From the NCBI GenBank assembly GCA_047634635.1, contig JBLIIE010000008.1, positions 1 to 64,000 on the forward strand: DNA of 64,000 bases, read 5' to 3'. Shown here piece by piece: positions 9,602 through 18,137 of the stretch (position 1 is its first letter; every line of letters starts with the position of its first letter). The translations under genes were made by a program, and so were the position numbers. Source of the DNA: Granulosicoccus sp047634635. GTDB taxonomy: Bacteria > Pseudomonadota > Gammaproteobacteria > Granulosicoccales > Granulosicoccaceae. Below the pieces are notes generated by a model, which was not told the DNA's origin, did not search any database, and saw nothing but the letters and a program-made list of their open reading frames with translations.

Positions 9602-10888
9602 ATGACTTCTCGAATCTCTGAGCTGCACGCGCGCGAGATTATGGACTCTCGTGGCAACCCCACAATAGAGGCTGACATTACGTTGGCATCAGGTGCCAAA
9701 GGCCGAGCTGCAGTTCCATCCGGAGCTTCCACGGGTACTCGAGAAGCGCTGGAACTTCGCGACGGTGATAAGTCCCGCTATGGTGGGAAAGGTGTCCAGA
9801 AAGCTGTTGCTAACGTTAACTCGGTTATTCGAGATGCGGTAATGGGGCACGATGTCACCGATCAGGCAGGACTGGATAAGCTCATGCTTGACTTGGACGG
9901 CTCTGAGAATAAAGATACGTTAGGTGCGAATGCTTTACTGGCTGTGTCGCTGGCAGCGGCTCATGCGGGTGCTGCTGATTCAGGCACGATGCTGTTTGAA
10001 TATCTTGGTGGTAAAGAGGCTGTAAACCTGCCAGTACCCATGATGAATATCATCAACGGTGGGTCTCACGCGGACAATAGCGTCGATTTGCAGGAATTCA
10101 TGGTCTTGCCAGTAGGTGCTTCCTCCTTCAAAGAAGCACTTCGTTGTGGAGCTGAGATCTTTCATTCCTTGCGTGGTGTATTGCACGACCGGGGTTTGAA
10201 TACGAGCGTAGGTGACGAAGGAGGATTCGCCCCTAATTTGTCCTCAAACGAGGAAGCCATCGAAACCATACTGATTGCTATTGAGAAGGCAGGCTATGAA
10301 GCAGGTAAGGATGTTTATCTTGGGCTGGATGTGGCTGCTTCCGAATTCTATAAGAACGGTGTTTACGACTTGGCATCCGAAGGTCGTGAATTCGACGCGG
10401 CTGGCTTCGTCGATTACTTGGCTGATTGGGTAGATCGTTATCCTATAATATCTATCGAAGATGGTCTGGATGAAAGTGACTGGGCCGGATGGAAGATTAT
10501 GTCCGATCGGTTAAACGATACGATTCAGCTTGTGGGTGATGATTTGTTTGTGACCAATCCGAAAATATTGGCGCGTGGTATCGAAGAGGGTATCGCCAAT
10601 TCAGTGCTGATCAAAGTAAATCAGATTGGTACGCTTAGTGAGACGCTAGAAACTATCCGCATGGCGCACAAGGCAGGCTACACCACAGTCACCTCCCATC
10701 GCTCCGGAGAAACTGAAGATACGACTATTGCTGACTTGTCTGTCGCAACGCACTCCAAGCAGATTAAAACCGGCTCACTGTCTCGTTCAGATCGAGTTGC
10801 AAAGTACAATCAGTTGCTGCGAATCGAAGAATATTTAGGTGATCGGGCGGTATATCCTGGCGCCAGTGCTTTCAACCAGACCCTATAG
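9602..10888 (+). CDS. eno: Enolase
   Basis: Enolase converts 2-phosphoglycerate to phosphoenolpyruvate in glycolysis; in proteobacteria it is often also a degradosome component, which cannot be judged here. The protein is 428 aa with the classic opening AREIMDSRGNPTIEADI, the loop VPSGASTG, the acidic metal-binding segments VGDEGGFAP and ISIEDGLDE, and the family signature LIKVNQIGTLSET followed by SHRSGETEDTTIADL. The product of the preceding gene, KdsA, uses enolase's product, although co-location is conserved order more than metabolic proof. Confidence 0.98.
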   Translation: MTSRISELHAREIMDSRGNPTIEADITLASGAKGRAAVPSGASTGTREALELRDGDKSRYGGKGVQKAVANVNSVIRDAVMGHDVTDQAGLDKLMLDLDGSENKDTLGANALLAVSLAAAHAGAADSGTMLFEYLGGKEAVNLPVPMMNIINGGSHADNSVDLQEFMVLPVGASSFKEALRCGAEIFHSLRGVLHDRGLNTSVGDEGGFAPNLSSNEEAIETILIAIEKAGYEAGKDVYLGLDVAASEFYKNGVYDLASEGREFDAAGFVDYLADWVDRYPIISIEDGLDESDWAGWKIMSDRLNDTIQLVGDDLFVTNPKILARGIEEGIANSVLIKVNQIGTLSETLETIRMAHKAGYTTVTSHRSGETEDTTIADLSVATHSKQIKTGSLSRSDRVAKYNQLLRIEEYLGDRAVYPGASAFNQTL

Positions 10889-10954
10889 AGTCCGGGAGTT
10901 GTACACGGCCCGACATGCCGCCACACTGGGGCAGAATCTATTGGACCAGACACC

Positions 10955-11287
10955 ATGAAGGTGTTTGTTGTGGTCCTGCTCGTGTTACTGGCAGCGCTTC
11001 AGTGGCGGCTGTGGTTTGGCGACGGCAGTCTTCAGGAGCTGTCGCGTTTGAGTGATGAATCCGCGCAAAGCCGTAGTGAGGTATTGAAACTGACGGTGCG
11101 TAATCAGGCTCTGGCAGCAGAAGTTGCAGATTTAAAAAGTGGTCTTGATGCTATCGAAGAACGTGCCCGTGGTGAGCTGGGCATGATCAATGAAGGCGAG
11201 ACGTTCTATCGGTTCATTCGTGAGAAAAGTACTAACAAAAATCCACCATTGCCTGAAATGAAAACATCAGACGGTGGGCGTTCTTAA
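10955..11287 (+). CDS. ftsB: Cell division protein FtsB
   Basis: A 110-aa bitopic inner-membrane protein. It has a single N-terminal transmembrane helix (VFVVVLLVLLAALQWRLWFG, residues 3-22), then a periplasmic coiled coil (about 30-70), then the conserved tail EERARGELGMINEGETFYRF. With FtsL and FtsQ it forms the divisome complex that activates septal peptidoglycan synthesis. It lies between eno and ispD, its standard gammaproteobacterial location. Confidence 0.93.
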   Translation: MKVFVVVLLVLLAALQWRLWFGDGSLQELSRLSDESAQSRSEVLKLTVRNQALAAEVADLKSGLDAIEERARGELGMINEGETFYRFIREKSTNKNPPLPEMKTSDGGRS

Positions 11288-11343
11288 ATGAGAATTGATC
11301 AACTTGGAACCCCTGTCAATGCTGCACGAGAGAGCGTGAGCCA

Positions 11344-12060
11344 ATGAGTGATCAACGATGGATCGTAGTGCCAGCTGCGGGTTTTGGCGAGCGCATCGGC
11401 GGAGTGACACCTAAGCAATACCTTACGCTTGGTGAGCACTGTGTTTTGCAAGTGACCTTAAGTCAGCTACTACAAGTGCCAGACGTCCAGGGCATTGTCG
11501 TGGTCCTGGCTGTAAACGATAGTCTGTGGTCTGGTATTCCTGCCAGCATGAACCCGCGAGTACATGCCTGTTTCGGTGGAGATACCCGTGCAGATTCGGT
11601 TGTTGCAGGACTTGAGTATGTGTCGAATAAAACACCCGCAGATACTTGGGTGTTTGTTCACGATGCTGCCAGGCCATTGATTCATCTCAGCGATGTTCAA
11701 CGTTTGAGCGATGCTGTTTATAACAGTGGCGCTGTCGGGGGAATTCTCGCGGCACGTGTGCAAGACACCCTGAAACAGGCAGATGAGTATTGCTGTATCG
11801 AACGCTCCGTGAGTAGAGATTCTTTGTGGCAGGCACAGACACCGCAATTGTTTAAAGTGGGAGTGTTGCTCGATGCACTGCAATCAGCACTCTCCGTGAA
11901 CGATGCTTCGATAACCATTACCGATGAAGCGTCTGCGATGGAGTTTGCGGGTCACGAGCCTTTATTGGTTGAAGCATTGCAACCCAATTTTAAAATTACA
12001 CGTCCGGTTGATTTACGCATCGCAACGGCCATTCTCAACGATGAGCTCATGACGTCGTGA
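11344..12060 (+). CDS. ispD: 2-C-methyl-D-erythritol 4-phosphate cytidylyltransferase
   Basis: IspD attaches CMP to methylerythritol phosphate in the non-mevalonate isoprenoid pathway. The nucleotide-binding signature VPAAGFGERIGGVTPKQYL is near the N-terminus, and VFVHDAARPL, RDSLWQAQTPQLF and TDEASAMEFAG follow in the usual order. The length is 238 aa. The stop overlaps the ispF GTG start (GTGA), so the two pathway enzymes are translationally coupled. Confidence 0.96.
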   Translation: MSDQRWIVVPAAGFGERIGGVTPKQYLTLGEHCVLQVTLSQLLQVPDVQGIVVVLAVNDSLWSGIPASMNPRVHACFGGDTRADSVVAGLEYVSNKTPADTWVFVHDAARPLIHLSDVQRLSDAVYNSGAVGGILAARVQDTLKQADEYCCIERSVSRDSLWQAQTPQLFKVGVLLDALQSALSVNDASITITDEASAMEFAGHEPLLVEALQPNFKITRPVDLRIATAILNDELMTS

Positions 12061-12539
12061 GAATAGGCAGTGGCTACGATGTTCATGCCTTTGAGGAAGG
12101 TGATCACCTAATGCTAGGTGGTGTACGAATTCCTTTTGACAAGGCGTTTAAAGCCCATTCCGATGGTGACGTGCTGTTGCATGCCATCAGTGATGCATTG
12201 TTAGGGGCTGCAGGTCTTGGCGATATAGGCACGCACTTTCCTGATACTGATATGGCCTATGCTGGTGCTGATAGCCGGGATCTTCTTCGGCATGTTGTTG
12301 CTCAATTACACGACCGGAATTTGGCCTGTACTAGTCTGGATGCAACAATCATTGCCCAGGCACCTAAAATGCAGGTGCATATTGCGGGTATGTGCGATGT
12401 ACTGGCAGCGGACTTGCAGTTGGTTCGTTCAAGAATCAACGTCAAGGCTACAACCACTGAGCGACTCGGATTTTGTGGTCGAGAGGAAGGTATCGCTGCA
12501 ATGGCTTCAGTCTTGTTGTCTGAACCCAATGATGCTTAA
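12057..12539 (+). CDS. ispF: 2-C-methyl-D-erythritol 2,4-cyclodiphosphate synthase
   Basis: IspF closes the cyclodiphosphate ring two steps after IspD. It opens with RIGSGYDVHAF, supplying the Asp and His zinc ligands, followed by AHSDGDVLLHAISDALLGA and the C-terminal KATTTERLGFCGREEGIAA. It is 160 aa and starts at a GTG that overlaps the ispD stop by four bases. In many relatives truD and surE follow; here a methylthioinosine phosphorylase follows after 18 bp. Confidence 0.96.
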   Translation: MRIGSGYDVHAFEEGDHLMLGGVRIPFDKAFKAHSDGDVLLHAISDALLGAAGLGDIGTHFPDTDMAYAGADSRDLLRHVVAQLHDRNLACTSLDATIIAQAPKMQVHIAGMCDVLAADLQLVRSRINVKATTTERLGFCGREEGIAAMASVLLSEPNDA

Positions 12540-12557
12540 CACTAAGAGACCTATGCG

Positions 12558-13310
12558 ATGACAACGATTGCCCTGATTGGTGGTACTGGATTAACCAAGA
12601 TGGAGGGTCTTACTGTGACTCATCGTGAAATGGTAAAGACTCCCTATGGCGCGCCTTCGAGTCCACTGGTGTTTGGTGAGTTGAACGGGGCCCCCGTGGC
12701 GTTTCTGGCTCGCCATGGCAGCACTCATCGTATTCCACCTCATCGAGTAAATTACTGCGCGAATATATGGGCATTGAATAGTGTGGGTATAGAACGAATT
12801 ATTGCTGTGGGTGCCGTTGGTGGTATCAGTGAAGAGTGCAGTGTTGGCGCTATCGTTGTTCCTGATCAGATTATTGACTACACCGCGGGCCGCCAAAATA
12901 CCTATTTCGATGGCGGTGAAGAGCCAGTTGAACATATCGATTTTAGCTACCCCTACAACGAAATTTTGCGGTGTGCTTTGATCACGAGTGCGAAAGCCTC
13001 TGATCAGGTTAACGTTGTTGAAAGTGGCGTGTACGGGGCAACGCAGGGGCCTCGGTTAGAGACCGCTGCAGAAATTCGCCGTATGGCGAATGACGGTTGT
13101 ACGATTGTCGGCATGACCGGTATGCCTGAGGCGGCTCTTGCCGCAGAGTTGGGTATTGCTTACGCCTGTCTTGGAGTTGTTATCAACGCTGCAGCTGGCA
13201 CAAACGACAAGCCTATTGATACTACTGAGCTACCGGCTGCGATTGCTGCGGCGATGGAAAACGTCCGCCAGGTGCTTAATCTGACTTTGCAGGATGCTAG
13301 GTTACGTTAA
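12558..13310 (+). CDS. mtnP: S-methyl-5'-thioinosine phosphorylase
   Basis: A 250-aa member of the PNP/MTAP phosphorylase family. Landmarks are the phosphate loop IGGTGLTKMEG, FLARHGSTHRIPPHRVNY, AVGAVGGIS, TQGPRLETAAEIRRM and the substrate loop GMTGMPEAALAAELG. From memory the pattern matches the Pseudomonas aeruginosa PA3004 enzyme, which prefers methylthioinosine over methylthioadenosine, better than eukaryotic MTAP; the substrate assignment is therefore an inference. The role would be salvage of the polyamine and quorum-signal by-product methylthioadenosine after deamination. It ends tail-to-tail with selO, sharing TTAA. Confidence 0.85.
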   Translation: MTTIALIGGTGLTKMEGLTVTHREMVKTPYGAPSSPLVFGELNGAPVAFLARHGSTHRIPPHRVNYCANIWALNSVGIERIIAVGAVGGISEECSVGAIVVPDQIIDYTAGRQNTYFDGGEEPVEHIDFSYPYNEILRCALITSAKASDQVNVVESGVYGATQGPRLETAAEIRRMANDGCTIVGMTGMPEAALAAELGIAYACLGVVINAAAGTNDKPIDTTELPAAIAAAMENVRQVLNLTLQDARLR

Positions 13311-14797
13311 GTCCCACAAAACGTCTGAGTCACAATTTCATCCTTAGTTGGCGGTGCGGCAAACGGTCCACCGTCGTGGCTTTCATCAAACGGTGTCGTA
13401 ACTGCCGCCAGAAGCTTGTGGAACGGCTTAAAGTCACGCCCATTCACTGCCGCCTCAATGACAGCTTCAACCTGATGATTCCTAGGAATTATTGCAGGAT
13501 TGTGATTGCGCATTAACACCTGATTGTCGGTTAATTCGTCGGTACCAGGAACAAAGCCGGTGCTTGCCTCTATGCGACTTGCCCAACGTAACTGCCAATC
13601 GTGCAAACTACCACCCGGTGCGAATTTGTCACTGGGGTCGCGATAGGCTAGTTGCCTGAAGGTCAGTGTGAAATCGAGCTCCTGTCGTGCCATGGTGTCG
13701 AGCAGGCTGCTAGCCAGAGCCAGATCATCGTCTTGCTCATCCACTAAGCCCAACTTGCCACGCATGCGGTTCAGGTAGTGGTGTATAAACTTTTCATCGA
13801 ATGTGTTGATCGTATCTTGTGCGATCTCCACCGCTTCTTCCTGATTTTCGTGCATTAAAGATAGCAGACACTGAGCCAGATTAACCAGGTTCCATTGTGC
13901 CATGCGTGGTTGATTCTGATACGCATAGCGAGCACCACGATCGATGGAGCTGAACACCTTGTCTGCCGCATAGGTATCCATGAATGCACAGGGGCCATAG
14001 TCGATGGTGTCGCCACTGACAGACGAGTTATCCGTATTCATGACACCGTGAATAAAACCTATGGATTGCCAATGGGCGACTAATTCCGCCTGTGCATCGA
14101 TAACCGATATCAGAAGTGCAACAGCAGGATTTTCCGCCTCAAGATTTTCCGGGTAATGTCGCGCGTTGACATGTTGTACCAACTGCTCAATAGCTACATT
14201 GTTCTGTCTAGCCGCGAAGTATTGAAAAGTGCCTACGCGGATGTGGCTTCTGGCAACGCGTGTGAGTATGGCCCCGGGCATAGCGCCGTTTTCACGCATT
14301 ATGGCATCACCCGTTGTGACTGCGGCTAATGCACGCGTTGTCGGTACGCCCAGCGCTGCCATTGCTTCACTAACAACATACTCTCGTAATACAGGTCCAA
14401 CCCAATTGCGGCCGTCGCCACCCCGTGAAAATGGCGTACGCCCAGCACCTTTTAATTGTATGTCATAACGGTTGCCATCTTGTGCAATGACTTCACCCAG
14501 GAGCAAGGCACGTCCGTCGCCCAGTTGCGGAACCCAGTTGCCAAACTGGTGGCCGGCGTAGGCCATGGCGAGAGGTTCTGACCCTTCCGCGACCGCATTA
14601 CCTGCAAGAATCTTCACACCTTCTTCGCTCTTTAGCGCATTGGGATTGATGCCCAACAGTTCCGCCAGGGAGTCATTGACGGTGATGAGCTGTGGATCAG
14701 ATACCGGGGTAGGTGCTAGCTTTTGGTGAAAATCGTCAGGCAATTTTGCATAGCTGTTATCAAAGTCTATGGAAACACTGGCAGTGGTCGTATTCAT
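13307..14797 (-). CDS. selO: Protein adenylyltransferase SelO (YdiU family)
   Basis: SelO has a protein-kinase-like fold with ATP bound in inverted orientation and transfers AMP to proteins in the redox stress response. The 496-aa protein shows QLKGAGRTPFSRGGDGR, VLREYVVSEAMAALGVPTTRAL, and the active-site segment GVMNTDNSSVSGDTIDYGP. A Cys lies three residues from the C-terminus (FCGT), in keeping with the redox-active tail of the family. The frame stays open to 14860, but the ATG at 14797 is preferred because it overlaps the stop of the upstream CoA-transferase gene by four bases (ATGA). It is the last gene of the formaldehyde-detoxification set. Confidence 0.93.
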   Translation of the reverse strand: MNTTTASVSIDFDNSYAKLPDDFHQKLAPTPVSDPQLITVNDSLAELLGINPNALKSEEGVKILAGNAVAEGSEPLAMAYAGHQFGNWVPQLGDGRALLLGEVIAQDGNRYDIQLKGAGRTPFSRGGDGRNWVGPVLREYVVSEAMAALGVPTTRALAAVTTGDAIMRENGAMPGAILTRVARSHIRVGTFQYFAARQNNVAIEQLVQHVNARHYPENLEAENPAVALLISVIDAQAELVAHWQSIGFIHGVMNTDNSSVSGDTIDYGPCAFMDTYAADKVFSSIDRGARYAYQNQPRMAQWNLVNLAQCLLSLMHENQEEAVEIAQDTINTFDEKFIHHYLNRMRGKLGLVDEQDDDLALASSLLDTMARQELDFTLTFRQLAYRDPSDKFAPGGSLHDWQLRWASRIEASTGFVPGTDELTDNQVLMRNHNPAIIPRNHQVEAVIEAAVNGRDFKPFHKLLAAVTTPFDESHDGGPFAAPPTKDEIVTQTFCGT

Positions 14798-15804
14798 GAT
14801 GACGTGTTTGTAAAGTGGGTGACGAGGCCTGGATGAGGGAAGGGTTCGTTCACAATCCAACCGTTGGCAGTATTGTGGGGATGATTCATGCTTTCTTTAA
14901 AGTCTAGTACGGGTGTGAGACAGCAATCAGATGCCAGCGCCTCAATTGCCCAGTCATCACGTGTCCGTTTTGCAAAAGCCATGCTGAAAGCGTAAGACAT
15001 GGCGGGCCAGTTTTCGCTATCGTATTGTTGCGATGATGAGAATACTGAATTGAGTCCAACTACCAAAAGAAGTGCCTCAAAAAACGGTTTCTCCAGAGCA
15101 CCAACAGCGACAAACTTGTCATCCTGTGTTTTGTACACGCAATAAAAAGGCAGCCCACCATCGAGCAGGTTCTGTTGTCGATGCAAATTCCATTTACCCC
15201 CCGCCATGAGTCCGTGCGTCATGGACGTCAATCCAATGGTTCCACCGAGAATGGAGGTGTCTACCAACCCACCACGGCCTTGAATTCCACGCTGGACGAG
15301 CCGCGCTAATATCCCGTTTAACAGGTACATGGCACCACCGCCAAAATCAGCGATCAAGTTGAGTGGAATGATGGGCTCATCGTGAGTGCCAATTGCTGCA
15401 AGAGCACCGGATAAGGCGAGGTAGTTTATATCGTGGCCCGCTCGCAGTGCGTACTCACCGTATCGTCCAAAGCCTGACAGTCGTCCTATAACCAGCTGTG
15501 GAAATTGCTCTAGCAGCACTATCGGATCCAGTCCTAGCCGTTCAAGGACTCCCGGACGAAAACCTTCTGTCAGCACATCGGCATCAGAGAGCAACAAGTG
15601 TAACGCCGCCAGGCCAGACTCCTCTTTCAGGTCAATGGATAGTGACGTTTTTCCCAGATTTAGCACATCAGTATCGGCATTCAGCGCAATGCCGATAGCT
15701 CGATCTGTGGGAGGAGACACCCGGGTAACAGATGCGCCCATTTGCAAAAGCTGCATGCCTGCGAAAGGCACTGGGCCTATCGCATGTAATTCTATGACCT
15801 TCAA
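14794..15804 (-). CDS. CaiB/BaiF family CoA transferase, alpha-methylacyl-CoA racemase-like
   Basis: The family moves CoA between carboxylic acids or racemises 2-methylacyl-CoA. Residues matching the racemase catalytic set are visible: His in AGHDINYLALSG, Asp in IADFGGGAMYLLNG, and Glu in VGALEKPFF. The length of at least 336 aa suits a racemase (about 360), and it is shorter than typical CaiB. The TTG at 15804 is the only ordinary start, yet the residues just before it, PLSGLKVIEL, are the usual family N-terminus. The frame is open back to the TAG of fghA at 15873-15871 with no ATG, GTG or other TTG, so the true start may be a CTG (15864) or ATT (15828). Substrate unknown. Confidence 0.8.
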   Translation of the reverse strand: MKVIELHAIGPVPFAGMQLLQMGASVTRVSPPTDRAIGIALNADTDVLNLGKTSLSIDLKEESGLAALHLLLSDADVLTEGFRPGVLERLGLDPIVLLEQFPQLVIGRLSGFGRYGEYALRAGHDINYLALSGALAAIGTHDEPIIPLNLIADFGGGAMYLLNGILARLVQRGIQGRGGLVDTSILGGTIGLTSMTHGLMAGGKWNLHRQQNLLDGGLPFYCVYKTQDDKFVAVGALEKPFFEALLLVVGLNSVFSSSQQYDSENWPAMSYAFSMAFAKRTRDDWAIEALASDCCLTPVLDFKESMNHPHNTANGWIVNEPFPHPGLVTHFTNTSS

Positions 15805-15870
15805 GCCAGAGAGAGGTAAGTCATCAATTGAAGGCGGGGACGTGATTGCAGTATGGGTGTTCAGTGGGAG

Positions 15871-16713
15871 CTAACCAAGTCCTTGTGCGTGATGGGCTAT
15901 ATGATCCTCAATGACGCTTGCGATGAACCAGTATGAGTGATCATAGCCAGGTTGCATTCGGTAGTTCAGTGATTGCCCAGCGCTTTTACACGCATCGATA
16001 AACAATTCGGGACGCAGCTGCTCACTCAGAAAAGGATCAGCATCGCCGGTATCGATCAATATCGAGGCTTTGGTGGGATTGGCTTTGACTAATTCGCAAG
16101 CGTCGTATTGGGACCACGTGCTTTTATCTGTTCCGAGATAATTGCTAAACGCTTTGTCTCCCCAAGGTACCTGCGATGGGGCTGCGATAGGAGATAATGC
16201 AGAACATGTTTTGTACGTGTCTGGGTGCTTTAAGTGCAATGTCAACGCGCCGTGGCCGCCCATGGAATGACCTGTTATACCTTGGCGAGATGCATCGGCA
16301 GGAAATTCTTCCATGACCAACGTTTGCAGCTCTTCAGTGATATACCGATCCATGTGGAAATGCTCAGACCAAGGCGCTTGAGTAGCGCTTAAATAAAAGC
16401 TGGCACCCTGACCTAAATCATAAGCCTCATCGTTTGGAATCGATTCTCCACGTGGACTGGTATCTGGCGCGATAATCATGATCCCCAGGGTTGCAGCCAT
16501 ACGCTGCAACCCTGATTTTTCCATAACGTTTGACCAGTTACAGGTCAGCCCGGACAAATACCAGACGACCGGCACTGGCACTAGGTCTGGGCCTTGTGTT
16601 GCCTGTGGAGGCGTGAACACGGCGAACTGCATGGGGCAGTGGCACAGCTCACTGTCGTGTTCATGAACCGACAATGTGCCACCAAAACTTTTCCAGCTAG
16701 ATACCGTACGCAT
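15871..16713 (-). CDS. fghA: S-formylglutathione hydrolase
   Basis: The enzyme hydrolyses S-formylglutathione to formate and glutathione, the second step of glutathione-dependent formaldehyde oxidation. It is an alpha/beta-hydrolase of 280 aa with the nucleophile elbow GHSMGGHGAL, the acid in IDTGDADPFL and the histidine in PGYDHSYWF. VWYLSGLTCNWSNVMEKSG is the family's conserved N-terminal stretch. A possible ribosome binding site, AAGGA, precedes the ATG. It follows adhC, which makes its substrate, by 129 bp on the same strand. Confidence 0.96.
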   Translation of the reverse strand: MRTVSSWKSFGGTLSVHEHDSELCHCPMQFAVFTPPQATQGPDLVPVPVVWYLSGLTCNWSNVMEKSGLQRMAATLGIMIIAPDTSPRGESIPNDEAYDLGQGASFYLSATQAPWSEHFHMDRYITEELQTLVMEEFPADASRQGITGHSMGGHGALTLHLKHPDTYKTCSALSPIAAPSQVPWGDKAFSNYLGTDKSTWSQYDACELVKANPTKASILIDTGDADPFLSEQLRPELFIDACKSAGQSLNYRMQPGYDHSYWFIASVIEDHIAHHAQGLG

Positions 16714-16842
16714 GCTTGTAACTATTCCTTTAAAGAGCTGACTAGAGCAACTTAAGATGTATCTTGAATGAACTAAAAATCACTCAGAAAAACAAAATTA
16801 ACGTAAAACAAACAAATAACTTATCAGGACAACCCAACCTAT
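16714..16842 (-). other. AT-rich adhC-fghA spacer
   Basis: This 129-bp, conspicuously A/T-rich gap lies between two genes of one pathway, where overlaps would be expected. Read on the coding strand it is T-rich with runs such as TTTGTTTGTTTTACG. I see no stable hairpin or coding potential; an internal promoter for fghA is possible but not identified. Confidence 0.3.
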
Positions 16843-17952
16843 TTAAAACAACACAACACTTCGGATACTCTCACCAGAGTGCATCAGGTCGAAGGCTTTG
16901 TTGATGTCTTCCAGCGGCATGGTGTGCGTAATCAGGTTGTCTATATCAATCCGACCTTCCATGTACATGTCGACAATTTTAGGCACATCGGTTCTGCCTC
17001 TGGCACCACCAAATGCACTACCACGCCATACGCGGCCAGTGACAAGTTGGAATGGGCGTGTACTGATTTCCTTGCCAGCTCCGGCAACACCAATAACCAC
17101 GCTTTCACCCCAGCCCTTGTGACAGCACTCAAGCGCTGCTCTCATGACGTCGACGTTGCCGATACATTCGAAAGAATAGTCTGCACCGCCGCCGGTGAGC
17201 TCAACGAGATAATCAACCAAATTGTCACCATGATCGGCAGGATTTACGAAGTGGGTCATGCCGAATTGCTTACCGACAGATTCTTTTGCAGGGTTCAGAT
17301 CCACACCGATGATTTGCCGCGCACCGATCATGCGAAGTCCTTGTATGACGTTTAAGCCAATGCCGCCCAGACCGAACACCACAGCCGTTGAATTGGGCTC
17401 AACCTTGGCGGTGAACATGACTGCTCCTACGCCTGTAGTAACTCCGCATCCGATGTAGCAAATTTTTTCGAAGGATGCATCTTTACGAACCTTCGCCAAG
17501 GCAATTTCTGGCAGCACCGTGTGGTTTGCAAACGTTGAACAACCCATGTAATGCAAAATGGGCTTGCCCTTGTAAGAGAAGCGCGATGTGCCATCAGGCA
17601 TGAGGCCCTGACCTTGTGTGGAGCGAATTTTCTGGCACAAATTGGTTTTTGGGTTCAGGCAGTACTCGCATTCGCGACATTCAGGCGTGTACAGGGGAAT
17701 GACGTGGTCTCCAGGAACGAGGCTGGTAACGCCGGCTCCTACTTCGAGCACAATGCCTGCGCCTTCATGGCCTAAAATTGCTGGGAAGGCCCCCTCAGGA
17801 TCAGCCCCCGAGCGTGTGAATTCGTCAGTATGGCAAATTCCGGTTGCCTTTATTTCGACCAGAACTTCACCCGCTTTCGGGCCTTCTAGATCGACTTCGA
17901 CGATTTCGAGGGGTTGACCTGCTGCAAAGGCGACTGCCGCTCGTGTTTTCAT
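16843..17952 (-). CDS. adhC: S-(hydroxymethyl)glutathione dehydrogenase (class III alcohol dehydrogenase)
   Basis: It oxidises the formaldehyde-glutathione adduct with NAD to S-formylglutathione. The 369-aa zinc dehydrogenase shows the catalytic-zinc segments GICHTDEFTRSGADPEG and GHEGAGIV, the structural-zinc cluster CRECEYCLNPKTNLC with four cysteines, and the nucleotide-binding GLGGIGLNVIQG. TRPFQLVTGRVWRGSAFGG near the C-terminus is typical of class III enzymes. It is the first gene of the minus-strand set, so the 185-bp divergent gap up to 18137 should hold its promoter. No FrmR-type repressor gene is adjacent. Confidence 0.97.
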   Translation of the reverse strand: MKTRAAVAFAAGQPLEIVEVDLEGPKAGEVLVEIKATGICHTDEFTRSGADPEGAFPAILGHEGAGIVLEVGAGVTSLVPGDHVIPLYTPECRECEYCLNPKTNLCQKIRSTQGQGLMPDGTSRFSYKGKPILHYMGCSTFANHTVLPEIALAKVRKDASFEKICYIGCGVTTGVGAVMFTAKVEPNSTAVVFGLGGIGLNVIQGLRMIGARQIIGVDLNPAKESVGKQFGMTHFVNPADHGDNLVDYLVELTGGGADYSFECIGNVDVMRAALECCHKGWGESVVIGVAGAGKEISTRPFQLVTGRVWRGSAFGGARGRTDVPKIVDMYMEGRIDIDNLITHTMPLEDINKAFDLMHSGESIRSVVLF

Positions 17953-18137
17953 AGTTGCATCTCTTCTTGAAGTATAGGTTGCATAATAGACACTCTAGAC
18001 GCATCGCGAAAGCTGCTTGGGAAAACGCATATGCAATGCGGTTGCTATTCTGATTGGAAAACCCACTGGCGAGTCCACGCAGTACACTAGAGCCTAGACA
18101 GTTAGCTATTCATACATTCTAGCGGAGAGCATTGCAC

